DNA from: Copromyces sp. CBS 386.78
Lineage: Eukaryota > Ascomycota > Sordariomycetes > Sordariales > Sordariaceae
Length of the DNA stretch: 64,000 bases
Direction: 5' to 3'
NCBI GenBank assembly: GCA_030685235.1
Contig: MU839138.1
Location: 217,189 to 281,188 of the forward strand
Shown: piece after piece, positions 1 through 12,700 of the stretch
How positions within the stretch are numbered: the stretch's first letter is position 1
Layout of the letters: each line of letters starts with the position of its first letter
Notes under the pieces: model-generated
Told to the model about the DNA's origin: nothing
Databases searched by the model: none
The model's input: only the letters and a program-made list of their open reading frames with translations
Made by a program: the position numbers and the translations under genes

Positions 1-197
1 CAATGTGACCAGCCACTCCGTTAACCCGTCTGTAAAATGCAAAGCTCTTCTGTGTTGTTCGTTAGCCAGATATGGGCCACCTTCATTCTCATCAAGATCC
101 CATTCCACAAGCACTGTTCGCGCATTATCCGCATCGTCCGTCGTTGTCTTCTCCGTATTTCTCCTTCTCTTCCCCCCACCCATCCAATCATCTTCCC

Positions 198-1038
198 TTA
201 GCAGGCGCAAGCTTCCTTTGCGTTGGGATCCCGTGGCCCGTTAAGGTTGACCCTCTGCTCTTCTGTGCGGCTGACGCCGGCATGCGAGGCGCCAGGCCCA
301 CGCGCGCTCTTCAACGACGTCTCGGGAATGGCGTTCGCAATGGCTGTGAAAACCTCGGTAACGTTGTGTCCGGTCTTGGCAGAGGTCTCGAAGAAAAGAA
401 GACCTTCTTCCTCGGCATATGTCTTGGCTTCCTCGGTCGAGATCTTACGAGCGTCGCCCGAATCCTCCGCATTGTCGTCGCCGTCTCCGGATACCTCGGC
501 AGAGCCGGTCGAGTCGCTGGTCAGATCCAACTTGTTACCCACGAGCGCAATAACGATGCCGGGAGACGCTTGTCGCTGGAGCTCGGCGACCCAGTGCTTG
601 GCCTTGATGAGCGAAGTAGGCTTCGTCAGGTCGTAGACTACCAGGGCGGCTTGGGCGTTGCGGTAGTACATGGGCGCCAGAGAGGCAAAGCGCTCCTGGC
701 CTGCTGTATCCCAAATTTCGAACTTGATCGTCCTCGTAGGAAGGTTGCACTTCTGGGTTAGGAAAGCGGCTGCAGAATAATGTCAGTTGGATTGGTCTGA
801 ATGCTGTCGCGATGGCTTCAGGACCGTACCTCCTATCGTGGGCTCCTTGTTCTCTTGGAAGTCATTGTTGACGAATCGGAGGACAAGCGACGACTGTGAA
901 ACGACATGTTAGGCTTGTGTTTCTCTCGGTAAGACGGGTTTGGAGCAAGCAAAGAGTGCGCACCTTTCCGACGGCAGCTTCACCTAGAAGCACCAGCTTG
1001 ACACTGCTGCTTGGCTTGGGCGCGTTCGTATCGGCCAT
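198..1038 (-). CDS. VPS21: Rab5-family small GTPase (Vps21/Ypt5-like), endosomal
   Basis: Three exons on the minus strand (1038-964, 893-830, 769-198) give 236 residues. The G1 loop GEAAVGKSS, the effector region EPTIGAAF (the Rab5 signature), the switch II motif WDTAGQE, NKLD and ETSAKTG are all present, and the protein ends KEACAC, a CxC double-geranylgeranylation motif. Rab5 proteins control homotypic fusion and cargo traffic of early endosomes on the cytosolic membrane face. The start at 1038 is fixed because it is the only ATG that brings the P-loop into frame. Introns carry normal GT..AG ends. An acidic insertion of about 20 residues follows NKLDL and is longer than in yeast Vps21. The gene is divergent from KRI1. 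Family assignment is firm; choice among Rab5 paralogues is inference. Confidence 0.95.
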
Positions 1039-1613
1039 TGTCGTTGAAGTATGATGTTGGTATTATTCGGGCGGATGATTTGCGAAACGGCGGGGCTTGC
1101 GGCAGCGAGGAACTACAGCAAGGAACGACAACAAGGACAGCTGCCTTTGATAAAGCGACAGCAATGGAGCAGTGGTTGACCGGAGAACGTTGGGCAGGTG
1201 CCTGTTGGAAAAGACAATAGATGTTTGAAGATGGATCGTTGAAAAGTTGGGAATCTGGAGAGTGACGTGACTCGGAAAGCCAGGATCCAGTTGTGGTGCA
1301 GCGAACACTGCAGTGTGCGAATGTGCCACGACGAACGCCTCCAGGCATCGGGCCACGGACTCCAACTTCCCCTCCACGCCAAGAGTCATAGTCTTATATG
1401 GTGGACCGTGCGTAATCTGGTGGCAGGCAATTGACCCAACCTGGCATCTCCACCACTCTGTACAGCTGAAGGGACTGGACTTCCAGGAAGGGCCCCACTA
1501 AAAAGTTCACGAAATTTTGGGGGCGTCACAGTCTCGAGTCTTCCATCTACCATGCGCCGGGATTGATTTTACACCCTTTCGCCCTAGCATCTTCAAATCA
1601 AACCAACCCCAAG
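1039..1613. promoter_or_regulatory. Divergent promoter between the Rab5 and KRI1 genes
   Basis: This 575-base gap holds the 5' regions of two divergent genes. The upstream in-frame ATG at 1563 lies in the KRI1 leader. No TATA box or recognised site is convincing. Short overlapping open frames on both strands here lack conserved sequence. Confidence 0.6.
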
Positions 1614-3827
1614 ATGCCTCGCCCAAAGTCAAAAGCGGCGAAAGCCAGAGTCACAGGCGCCAATACCGATCCCATTGTCCCCAGAAAGGGCCTTTTCGAC
1701 GACGATGCCTCCAGCGAAGACGAGCAGGACGGAGGTGCCACCCTCAGCAGCGCCGCTGCCGACCTGAAGATCAACGAGGAGTACGCCCGCCGTTTCGAGC
1801 ACAACAAGAAGCGCGAGGAACTCCACCGTCTTGAGGAAAAGTTCAAGTCCAGGAAGGAGGGCGGTCTAGGCGAAGATGAGGATGAAGAGGACTCTTCCGA
1901 GGACGAGACCGAAGACGATGAGGGTTTCCTTGTCACCGAGGATCTCGACGCCGAAATCAACGCCACCCTAGAAGCCATCAAGAAGAGGGATCCCCGCATC
2001 TACGACAAGGAGGCCGTCTTCTACACGCCAATCGACGCCGAGGGCCAGCCCGTCAAGGAGAAGAAGGAGAAGACCATGACCCTGCGCGACTACCACCGTG
2101 AGAGGTATATGGCCGGTGACACTGGTGCCGACGAAGATGACGCGCCCAAGCCGACTTACGCCCAGGAACAAGCCAACCTGAAGCAGAACATTCTGTCCGA
2201 GATCAACGCCGCGGCCGGCGAAGACGAGGAGTGGAGCGACGACGACGCCTTCATCAAGCCCGTCAAGAAGGCGGAGGCGCCTACCGAGAACGGCATCCAC
2301 CCGTCGCGCGCCAAGGCGATCGATCTTAGCGAGCTCGACGTCAAGAACGCCGACAAGAACCCCGAAGACTTCCTTTCCAAGTTCATGCAGTCCAAGGCCT
2401 GGGCGCCCGCTGACGGCTCGCGCTGGGAGGCCTTCGAGTCGGACGATGGCGAGGACAACTTCCCCGAGCTGGCCGAGGAGTTCGAGCACGCCTACAACAT
2501 GCGGTTCGAGGACCCCAACAAGAGCAACGAGCTGCTCAAGACCTACTCGCGTAACCTGGCCAACGCCAAGTCCGTCAGAAAGGAGGAGCTCACGGGCAGG
2601 AAGAAGCAGAGACAGCTCGAGAAGGAGCGCAAGGAGGCCGAGAAGAAGCAGCGCGAGGACGAGCGCGCTCGCCTGCGTCGTCTCAAGGTTGACGAGGCGG
2701 CCGAGAAGCTCTCAAAGATCAAGAAGGCTGCTGGTCTCACTGGCAAGGAGCTGTCCGACGAGGAGTGGATGAAGTTCCTCGAGGACGCCTGGGACAACGA
2801 CCGGTGGGAGGAGGAGATGCGCAAGCAGTTCGGCGAGGAGTACTACGCCGAGGTGGACGACGACATGTCCGGCGCCAGCGACGACGGGGACGACGACGAG
2901 GACAATGAGGACGGCAAATCCAAGAAGAAGAAGAAGAAGAAGAAGCTGCCCAAGAAGCCCGAGTGGGACGACGACATCGACATCAAGGACATCATCCCCG
3001 ACTTCGACGACGTGCCCGACGTTGTCCTTTCCGATCTGGACCTCCCCAAGCCCGACGGCGAGCAAGAAGCCGAGGCCGAAGCCGAAGACGACGACGCTGA
3101 CCTCGGCTCCGACCTCTCCGCCGACGAGGGCCGTCCCTCCAAGAAGCGCAAGACCACCGCCGACATCAAGAAGGAGAAGCAGCTCGCCAAGCGGGCCGCC
3201 AAGGCCGAACTGGCCAAGCTCGAAGCCCTTGTCGACACCAAGATGGAACTCGATGCTCCCCGCGCGCTCTCCGCGCCCAAGGACAAGAAGTACAAGGAGA
3301 ACCTGTTCCCGTTCCGCTACCGCGAGACCTCGCCCGTGTCCTTCGGCATGACGGCGCGCGACATCCTGCTTGCGCCCTCGGACGCGGCCCTCAACGAGTT
3401 CGCCGGCCTCAAGAAGCTGGCCACCTTCCGCGACGCCGAGAAGAAGCGCAAGGAGCGCAAGAACCTCGGCAAGAAGGCCCGCCTCAGGCAGTGGCGTCGC
3501 GAGACGTTTGGCAGGGAGTTCGAAGAGTCGGGCCCTACCTTTGGGTTTGAGGCGTTGGATGAGGATGGTACCCCTCTTAACAAGAACGAGGGCAGTGGTG
3601 CGAATGCCGGTGCGGTTAGGCATAAGAAGAGGGGTGAGAAGAAAGATGGCGAGAAGAAGAAGAGTGGCGAGAAGAAGAAGGATGAGGGTGAGAGGAAGGA
3701 GAAGAAGACCGAGGAGAAGAAGGAGACTGCTACCAGCGAAGGAGCGGATAATATCATTGAGGGAGAGAGGAAAAAGAAGAGGAAGAGAAGCAAGAACAAG
3801 AAGGCCGGTGACGAGGTTGAGGCCTAG
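1614..3827 (+). CDS. KRI1: Kri1 ribosome biogenesis factor
   Basis: Single exon, 737 residues from the ATG at 1614. Kri1 is a nucleolar protein needed for 40S subunit and snR30-dependent early pre-rRNA processing. The N-terminus carries the family's GLFDDDASSEDE-type acidic block, the middle is rich in charged coiled coil with alternating Asp/Glu and Lys tracts, and the conserved C-terminal domain shows FRYRETSPVSFGMTARDIL followed by a Lys/Arg-rich segment ending RQWRRETFG. The tail after about residue 640 is an almost pure Lys/Glu low-complexity extension. An in-frame ATG at 1563 would add 17 residues, but MPRPKSKAAKA looks like the natural start. No introns are needed. Confidence 0.95.
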   Translation: MPRPKSKAAKARVTGANTDPIVPRKGLFDDDASSEDEQDGGATLSSAAADLKINEEYARRFEHNKKREELHRLEEKFKSRKEGGLGEDEDEEDSSEDETEDDEGFLVTEDLDAEINATLEAIKKRDPRIYDKEAVFYTPIDAEGQPVKEKKEKTMTLRDYHRERYMAGDTGADEDDAPKPTYAQEQANLKQNILSEINAAAGEDEEWSDDDAFIKPVKKAEAPTENGIHPSRAKAIDLSELDVKNADKNPEDFLSKFMQSKAWAPADGSRWEAFESDDGEDNFPELAEEFEHAYNMRFEDPNKSNELLKTYSRNLANAKSVRKEELTGRKKQRQLEKERKEAEKKQREDERARLRRLKVDEAAEKLSKIKKAAGLTGKELSDEEWMKFLEDAWDNDRWEEEMRKQFGEEYYAEVDDDMSGASDDGDDDEDNEDGKSKKKKKKKKLPKKPEWDDDIDIKDIIPDFDDVPDVVLSDLDLPKPDGEQEAEAEAEDDDADLGSDLSADEGRPSKKRKTTADIKKEKQLAKRAAKAELAKLEALVDTKMELDAPRALSAPKDKKYKENLFPFRYRETSPVSFGMTARDILLAPSDAALNEFAGLKKLATFRDAEKKRKERKNLGKKARLRQWRRETFGREFEESGPTFGFEALDEDGTPLNKNEGSGANAGAVRHKKRGEKKDGEKKKSGEKKKDEGERKEKKTEEKKETATSEGADNIIEGERKKKRKRSKNKKAGDEVEA

Positions 3828-6800
3828 AGTGCTTCACTGGCAGTCCGGTCGTCAGGATAGTTAGGTCACCGTGGTGGCCGTGTTTGTTTGTTTGTTTACG
3901 TGTTCAGGGTTTTGTTTTGTTGTCTTTATTTTAGGGCGTATTTGCATCGTGGTGTTATGGAGAAATTACAAGACAAAGTTAGAATCTGCTATACCATTGC
4001 CCGGCCGGTTCTTCGCACTCTGTCTGCACTTCGTTTCCGATACTCAAAGTAGGTAGTCAGTGTCTCGTTCAGGGGTTTCTTTCTCATCCTGACTAGCCTC
4101 GCGATGTTTGGTCTTTAGACCGATCACGGCCGCCCAACTTCCTTTGCCTAGAGGTATTTGAGCAGGCGAGTCTCCAGCCAGGCAAAACTTGATTTCAACG
4201 ACAACCTCATGAAGAGGACGTTCACAGATGAAGAAGCACTTCATGTCTGTCTATGTCACATGCCTCACCTCACCGCACCTCGACCTTTAAACCATCTCTA
4301 TCCAACGTCTCTTCCATTCCAATTTCCAACTAGGTATGATAGAGCTCAGAACCTCCTCATATCTCTTTCTGGACACAAGACCTCAGGTGCGAGTGCTTAG
4401 CGGGAACCCAAGGTCTACGAAATTCCAGTCTCACATTACAATTCTTTTTTTCTTCCATTTATCTTCCCTATCACCTCCATCGCACCCAATAACCCATTCT
4501 TACCCCCCCCAAAAAATCTCATTACCCAGAAGATGGCAATTTATTTCCCTACCGTGACGAACTTTCCAGTCCTGGAGCTTTCGCATAGGTATTCACGAAC
4601 AAGCATACCCCTGAGCAACATAACATCCTGCATCTCTGTGGCATATAAAACAACTGTCTGAGTACACAGTAATAAAGGCTTTCCTGGCCTCCACTATGAT
4701 AACTACCTATACATGGATTGCGGGTGGGTAGGGTAGCTGGAAGGCAGATCAAAGACGCAGACGCAGACACACAAAGTCCAGGCAGATGCTATCTGCTATC
4801 TGCTCGAGACTAGGTAGAGGTGGTACACAAGAATCCTTCTGCAAAGTCAACCCCTCTGAATCCCAGAGATATCATCTTTGCGTTATCTTACGGTTCATAG
4901 TCATATGCCACTCGCTCGTAACCCGAGAAGACAAATGGTGGTCAGTGGAGATGCTGCTGTTACTTCACTTGAGCTCCCACTCGCCTTTCGAAGACTCAGT
5001 AGACTTGAGCTAAGCTTCAAAGGTCAAAATTCGGACGAGTTACCTTTTCTGGAGACAGTGGTATTTTTGCAAGTCTACTTGTACGTAATTGCAAACCATG
5101 TCTCGCCTTCCATGCACATAAGCTGAGGTGTTTCCCCGGGCTGACAAGATGTACCTAGACTCTTAATACGTGGTTGTGTTACAGTTGTCACCGTGGCTTG
5201 TTGGTCAGCCAGGCTTTGAAGCAGCTTCAGCTTCAGCTGCATACCCAACTCTCTGGAAGCGGTGGTGGGAGGGACGGTGAAGAGGAGTGTATCTGATAAC
5301 AGTATAACCAGACAACCCGTTTATTTCATTCTTAAGTCATCCCCCTGTATCCAATCCTCACTCCGCTTATTTTCCTTGCATGTGACAAAGAGGATCTCTT
5401 TTCTCTTCCTTTGAGACATTCGGAGGAACGGATTCAGGTCAGTAAGCTTCCTCTTTTTGTGTAACGCGAGCAGGGCTTGGATAGTGGTTTCTCAGACCCG
5501 GAAGGATTCTGCACCGGAAATCCTTCGCGATAAAGATGACATGATATTCCGTAAATCGGCCGCACACAACGGTCGCCACTTACGCACATGACTGGTATAA
5601 CCATCATATTCAAGCTCCGACGAGCATCCATTTCAAGAGCTGGGTTGGGTTCTTGAACGGGGAAAATGACTGGTCTGGGAGTGGTTGTGCAAAATTGTCT
5701 GACGACCTTTCTTCTAACAACCTTATTTCTTGATAACACCGAATTGATTCTGTTGCGCAACATTTATCCCGTACGTTCTAAATGGCACAGAGACCCCTCT
5801 ACACCTCGGCTGGTAGTTAATTAGTCACTCAGTGTAGCAGCGCAAAGAGGCAGGTCGATAAGGGGACGGGCTGCCAACGTAACTTTGCAATGCAGAAGGC
5901 TAATATCCAGACAATGGCAAGACTGGATACCTAGCACCGCACTTTTTGTCATCTTTCAAGCGGCCGGATTAGGAAGGGGTCGGTTTGAGTCTGGTGGATC
6001 AACCACTCGGTTCTTTTCCATGAGCCAGAAACCCGACGGGAAACTATATTGCCTGGATATTGGTGCAGGAAACTTCTGAAATGCATGGCCCTTTTGAGGA
6101 GTTACCACTATCAGCTTTCAGTGAAAAAAAAAAGCCATAGTACCAGCATTGACGAGGAGAGTCATGTGCTTCTTGGCTTCGTTAGAGACCTGACGAGTAA
6201 AGGTCCCGGGAGCTCTTCAACCACCACGTGTATTGCCTGTAGCGTTGTATTTGTGCAACAAGCTTGAAGAAACGATAATCGAGCAGTTGGGGGATGACGG
6301 ATGGAATCGAGCAGTGTAACCCTCTTCTCGTTGATGCCTGGCCCTTTGTGAACAAAACCACGCCTTGCGCACACCCTCTTGCTGTTCCCGCCCAATGTGA
6401 CGCTTCAGAGGTAGAGGACGCGAGAGAGCACGACATGGGGAGGATGCAAATCATTGCAGATTGTGACTCCTAAGAGAAGCGCTTGCAACGTCAAAAAGAG
6501 TTGGGCTGACCCGGAACAAGAATGGCGGAAGGCGAGAGTTGATGAAGACGTGCTTGATAAAGAGATTAAGCGAGACAGATGAACATGGTCGGAAGAGGAA
6601 CGGAGTTCGATCAGAATCCCGTCATCACTCCGAGAATCCTTGTTGTGTAGAGTAGTAGGCTCCGGGTAAAGGCCAATGCGGGAGACGTCGGGAGCAAAAG
6701 TTGCGACATTGGGATCTTGGTTGATCCTCCCCGCGATACACAATGAAAGGGGGTGTTCTTGAACAGGACTTGGCAGTTTTTCATTTTGAGTTTCAGGAAT

Positions 6801-9742
6801 TTCGACTTTGACCTTAACAACAATTTCTTTCGTCACTTGCAATTTTCCGACAATCGATCCCATTGCTTCCTCTGTGAAGCTGGCATTCGGACCATGGACC
6901 GGATCTCAAACGAGCAAACGACATGTCCGTGACCTTACCTAAACGAGTATACTCTCGTAGGCGGGGGTTGGATCCCCCACCTTGGCCCGGTGCGGTGAGC
7001 ATCTCGGTGAGTCCCTCCCTTAGTCCCCTGTAGCAATCTCTGAGAATTAGGTATTCTATAGTGTGAAGTGCCAACCAGCTTTCACCAGTCCCGGCGTATT
7101 CTCGGAATTTCGCACCATCTGCAGAGTCACACACTCGGCCTAATAGGCCGCTGTTACATTCTGCCGTCGACGTCTGTATCCCATGGCTCTCTGCGGTCCA
7201 TATCGCCGCATTTTGAAGGTATCTAGGAATGGCGACAGCTCTGTTGAGGCTCTCCCTCATCTTTAAGAGCTCAACTCCGGCCTTCCGATGTTAGCGCTCC
7301 CCCATATGGTTAGTCTGACAATGAAGATTCTAGGGTTCCCGAAAGTCAAAAACGGCCACGAGGTGAGCGGCAACAACCGTGGCGTCGGAGTTGGAGAGAC
7401 AAGATCCATGCTTGACACCTCCCCAAGAGATACCCTGGCTCCCTGGTTCGCCGGCATGTCCAGGGCTTAAAGGGCCTGTTTGAAGCTTATTCTCTCCACG
7501 ACTTTGCGGGCATGTGACCTCCAGAGAAGTTGCTCTACAACAGAGAACCCTACCATACCTACACATCAGTACTTAAAAGTTTGTTAGCGCGGTTCTTGTG
7601 ACAGGGGTACGCAAAACTTAACAAGAAAACAACGGGATAACCACATTCAAAACGAAAAATTGAAGAAAGTGTAAGAGATGGAGGAACCGCATCGGGTTGA
7701 TACCAACTTCTCGCACGAAAATTGGTGGAATGTTGGTTGAGTTGCGAAGAGTACGTTGTGAAGTCCCAAGCTAACGAACTTACCAGTACTGATGTGTATA
7801 ACTGCGGGCTCGGCTGCCAAGGCAGTAAAAACCATGATGCAGGCGAACCTCGCGACGGTGCACGGTGCATCTGCCTATGCAGACGCACTGGAAACGACGG
7901 AAAGGTGCTGCAGCATCAACATGGAGAGGAACCAACAACGATGGCAGAGGTTGCGGTCTGCCACCGCGGACCAATCACACACAAGACTCGGCTGTCTTTC
8001 CAGCGAATCATCAACAGCCTAACGCGGCGATCTGGTCCATGCCCTGACCAAATCTTGCGCGGGTCACGGGCAGTATCGAATCGGTTCGCCAGACGTGGGA
8101 CTTTTTGGCTCCTGCTGTTCCTGCTGGCTGGACTGGCAAGCCCCTTCTCCACGGTCAATATATCCATTACAAAGAGCATGGTATTGATACATCCCAGGAT
8201 ATATTGCATCTGCGCAGTAAAAGCCTCAAGTCACCGATTGCTGTGGATGCTCACCTGCACGAACCTCCAGCTGTTTTGCTTGGCGGTTGCGTCGCCAACT
8301 CGCTCACAATGCCCCTATTTAGCTCCCGCCAGAACAGCTGTATGTAGATCTCAACGACACCGCACCATACGCAGCACACACCCAATATCCGGTCCAGCCT
8401 GTTGTGTGGCTGGTCACGAGAAGGACTTGGCTGCGTCGTACAAAGAAACACTGCTGTGGTAATACGGACAAAGATATCTTTACGCCGTACGCCGAGAGTT
8501 CTGAGAAAAGTCAGCGGGTGACCAGCTGTCACAGAAGGTGTCCCTGCTCCCGCTATTCATTCGACGGTTCCTAAATAGACGTTGATGCCCCGAGCACTCT
8601 GCTCTCTCCGCTCGATCTGCCTTCACCCCAGTGAGCCCGCAATGAGCCCGCAATGAGCTCAAGCACACGAGCATAGCAAGACGCAGCCGGAGACGTTGAA
8701 ACGCCCAGCTGGTTTAACCCCACAATTGACGCCGAAAACGCTTTCCCACCATGTGGGCCGCAGATTTTATGCTAGTGTAGACTTGTCATGGCGATCCTTG
8801 ATCCATACCCTACAGATCAGGACAAGTGCCGCTTGCGAAGCCGAAGAGGTGCATCAAACAAAGTTGGAACAAAATGCCCAGAGACAAAACGCTCAACTTA
8901 CTCGTTGACAACATGGGTACACTACACACACATCTACGAACAAGACGTGACAAGCATACTTATCTGTGGAAGTGAAATCCTGGGGTTGATATACCAATAT
9001 CCCCATCCCCTCAGGCTCCCATCCCCGTCCATTCAGGTAAGCCCACTTACATACACTGCACCCCCGGTTGATCCCCCACCATACAACCACACCAATAGCC
9101 AGCCAGCCTTTCGTTCCGGGGTGCCGAGAACCGCGCTCCCAAGCCCCCCTCCCCCTTCAGGCTCATCCTCTCTCCCTACCTCGCTCTACCAAGCTCTTTA
9201 TCAGTCATACTATCACGCAAAACTCCGCATACTTGCTACCATTTGAACATGATACCTTCTTTCAGCCAGGCACATGGACACACCCTGAGCCTCCGATACT
9301 GATTCACGGCGCGCAGTGACCCCCTTCCGTGCCCCTTCTCTGCCTGAGAATAGGTACAGCCTAGATCGAGGAGGAGTGGAGCAGTGTCGTTGCTAGTTTC
9401 TTGGGGTGATTGGAGCCGTCTAAGCCGTTTGATCCTTTCTGGAGCCTCTGCTTGGAGTCTTTGGCATCTCGTGGAGCCTCTGGAGGAGTCTTTGGGGCAA
9501 TAAGTGTGGAGTTCGCCAATCACTGCATCCAAAATTCCTCGAGTCTCGGTGCTGAAAGAGCCCAAGAGCCCCAAGAGCCCCCGGATTGCAAATCACCATC
9601 CTGGCCTACCTACGACAGCATCCCAGCTTTCCGTTCCCCGGGTTCGTTTCTGTCGGTGCTACCTTCTTTCGATCAGATCCCGCCGTAAGTCCAAGTTTTC
9701 TAGCGAACCGGTCTGCAAACTTTCTTTTTCTCTCTTTCCTCA
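3828..9742. other. Long gene-poor interval between KRI1 and the zinc-cluster regulator
   Basis: This 5.9 kb stretch has many short open frames on both strands, none with a recognisable domain or a consistent codon pattern. The left end is the KRI1 3' region. A pair of hairpins sits at 6943-6978. A segment near 7678-8345 has intron-like signals and short plausible frames but no continuous gene (see findings). The last 400-1000 bases are probably the promoter and a long leader of the regulator at 9743, with several upstream ATGs. No transposon or tRNA was found. Confidence 0.55.
6943..6978. repeat. Two adjacent short inverted repeats (potential hairpins)
   Basis: The first has arms ACGAG (6943-6947) and CTCGT (954-958 of the same kilobase, i.e. 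6954-6958). The second has arms GGGGG (6963-6967) and CCCCC (6974-6978) around TTGGAT. The second superficially resembles a tRNA T-arm, but no cloverleaf can be built around it. Confidence 0.5.
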
Positions 9743-12700
9743 ATGCCGCCGGCCGATTCGCAAGCTCTCAACAACAGCAACAACAGCAACAACAACAACA
9801 ACAATAACTTTTCATCCGTCGACCTCAAATTTGCGCCCGCTGGCGGTGACACCCACGGTCACCCGCCGCACTCCGACCCTGCCACCTTCCAAACCCACCC
9901 TCTCGACAAGCTGGATACCTCCAATGACGCGCTGGGCAGCATCAATGCTGCCCACGATTTGGTTGACAACCATTTTGCCGATTTCCAGTTCCACTATGAC
10001 GACGATTTAGATGGCTCGCCGATGGCCGGCCTTGGCTCCACTGCTTTCGACGACCATGGCCCCGATGTGTTCTCGACAACTTCCCATGCACCATCCATGA
10101 ACTCGATCACGGTACAGACCTCGACCTATAATAATAATGGCGCAAACACCGGGAGCGGCGGACAACGGCAGCAGAGCATGGATATGTCCGAAAGCAACAC
10201 CCCGGATAGCAATCAGAATGCCGGTAACTCGCTCGAGGAAACAGTGGATGAATTCGGCCTTGCGACTGCTGGCTCTGTTGATGGCTCGGTATCAAAGGGC
10301 AAGGGGGACAAGACGGATAATACCCCCGCGTGGAGCGAGCTAAAGACAAAAGCCGGAAAGGAACGAAAGCGTCTTCCCTTGGCTTGTATAGCATGTCGAC
10401 GCAAGAAAATCCGGTGTTCCGGCGAGAAACCCGCGTGCAAGCACTGTCTCCGATCGCGAATCCCGTGCGTCTACAAGGTCACAGCCCGCAAGGCCGCACC
10501 ACGAACCGATTACATGGCTATGTTGGACAAGCGCCTAAAGCGAATGGAGGAGCGGATTATCAAGATCGTGCCAAAATCTGAACAGGAGGGTGCCTCTAAC
10601 GTTACCAGGGCCGCGGTCAAGCCTTCCATACCGGGAACATTAACCAATGTGAAGCAAGCCAACAAGAAGCGCGGCGCTGACGAAGCATTCGGCTCGGATT
10701 TGGAGAACTGGGCTCGCGGGCCTTCAAAGACCAAGGTTGACGCGCCCAACAGGACCGCTACGATCCATATCCAGGAGACCGAGGAGAGCAAGCTATTGCT
10801 GGAAGGCGGGGATGCGTTGCCATCCAAGGATATACAAGAACACCTTGCCGAAGTTTACTTTGAAAACATCTATGGACAGGCCTACCACCTTCTCCACAAA
10901 CCGAGCTTCATGAGGAAGCTGAAGTATGTTCCCCACACCCGGCTCATTGATTCAGATCATCTAACAACGTCGCTACCACAGGGCCGGCGCTTTACCCCCC
11001 GTCTTAATCCTCTCTGTCTGCGCCATCGCGGCACGTTTCTCGAACCATCCGAAACTGAACTCGAGCCCGAATTTCCTCCGCGGCGAAGAGTGGGCGGCCG
11101 CGGCCCGCGATATAGTGACAAAGAGATATGAATGGCCCAACATCACCATTCTTACATGTCTGCTCATTTTAGGTCTACACGAGTTTGGCACATGCCATGG
11201 TGGCCGTAGTTGGTCATTGGGTGGCCAGGCCATCCGTATGGCCTTTGCACTGCAGCTTCACAAAGACCTGGAGCACGATCCCGTACGACAAGCAGGGAAA
11301 ACACAACTCAGCTTTATTGATCGCGAGATCCGGAGGAGGACAATGTGGGCATGCTTCCTGATGGATCGCTTCAACTCTTCAGGCACAGACCGGCCCACGT
11401 TCATAAGGGAGGAGACGTTGAAGGTCCCGCTGCCTATCAAGGAAAAGAACTTCCAGTACGACATGCCAGGTCCGACAGAAACCCTGAGTGGAGAGGTGCT
11501 GGAACCACTTCTAGAAGACCAAGACGCTTCAATGGCCAGAGACAACCTGGGTGTTGCGGCCTGGATGATCAAGGCAATCGCTCTTTGGGGTAGAATTATC
11601 AACTATCTCAACCAAGGAGGCAGAGAGCTGGATCCTCATCCTATGTGGAGTCCCGAATCCGGTTATACCAAACTCATCAAACAAACAGATGATATCTTGA
11701 CCGATTTGCCCGACTCCTTACTATACACACCCGACAACCTACACCTGCACGAAACCGACAACATGGCCAACCAGTTCTTATTCCTCCATATCGCGATCCA
11801 GCAGAACATCTTGTTCATGAACAGGTTTGCTGTTTCGTCCCCTCGGGGCCAACCGGAACAGGAAATCCCGAAGGCTTTCGTTACGAAAGCAGGAGCCAAA
11901 GCATTCGCTGCTGCCAACCGGGTATCAGAGCTGTTGAAGGATGCCGAATCACACTTTGTGACTGCCCCCTTCACAGGATACTGCGCCTTCTTATCCAGTA
12001 CCGTGCACATCTTCGGGATTTTCTCGGGTAACCCGACACTAGAGGCAACATCGAAGCGCAACCTGGCTACCAACGTCAAGTTCCTATCCAAGATGAAGAA
12101 GTACTGGGGCATGTTCCATTGGATGTCAGAGAACCTACGGGAGCAGTATCGGACCTGTGCCGATGCTGCGAGGCAGGGAACACCAGCAAACGAGAACCCG
12201 ACATCCATCTTCCAATACGGCGACTGGTTCGATCGTTATCCCCACGGTGTCTCGCAGTCCGATTTCCTCGACCCCGCCACTTACAAGAAGAAGGAGAAAG
12301 GCGACGATGCAGTTCTAGAACAGAAGCCCGAGCTGCACACAGTCGAGGAGTTCTTTACCACGCTCTCCCCACAAGCCAGCGGTGGCGACGGGGGCAGCGT
12401 GAACGGGTCGGCAGCATCACGGCAGCAGCAACAAGCCCAGCAACAACAACTCAAACGCAAAGCCATGGCACGCAAGATCAGCGGGTTACCACAGCAAAAC
12501 CACCCCAACGGTCTCGACCCCATCCAAACCGACTTCTCCACACATCAACAACACCCTCCACCAACCGCCGAACAGATCCACGCCGCACGGCTCCAACACC
12601 AACGCACCTTCTCCGGTGGCGGGCCCTCACCCATCCCAACCAGCGCGCCCGGAGCCGGTGGTCCACCCGGTTCTTTCAATTCCCTCTCCGTCCAAGCCCA

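Noticed and set aside
1..197. Short plus-strand open frames at the left edge
   Set aside because: They overlap the end and 3' region of the Rab5 gene and have no conserved sequence.
2712..3623. 303-codon minus-strand open frame over KRI1
   Set aside because: Antisense shadow of a Lys/Glu-rich coding sequence; Leu/Val repeats with no family match.
7722..8462. 246-codon plus-strand open frame
   Set aside because: Odd composition and no conserved motif; overlapping frames look equally plausible, so it is discussed only as a possible decayed locus.
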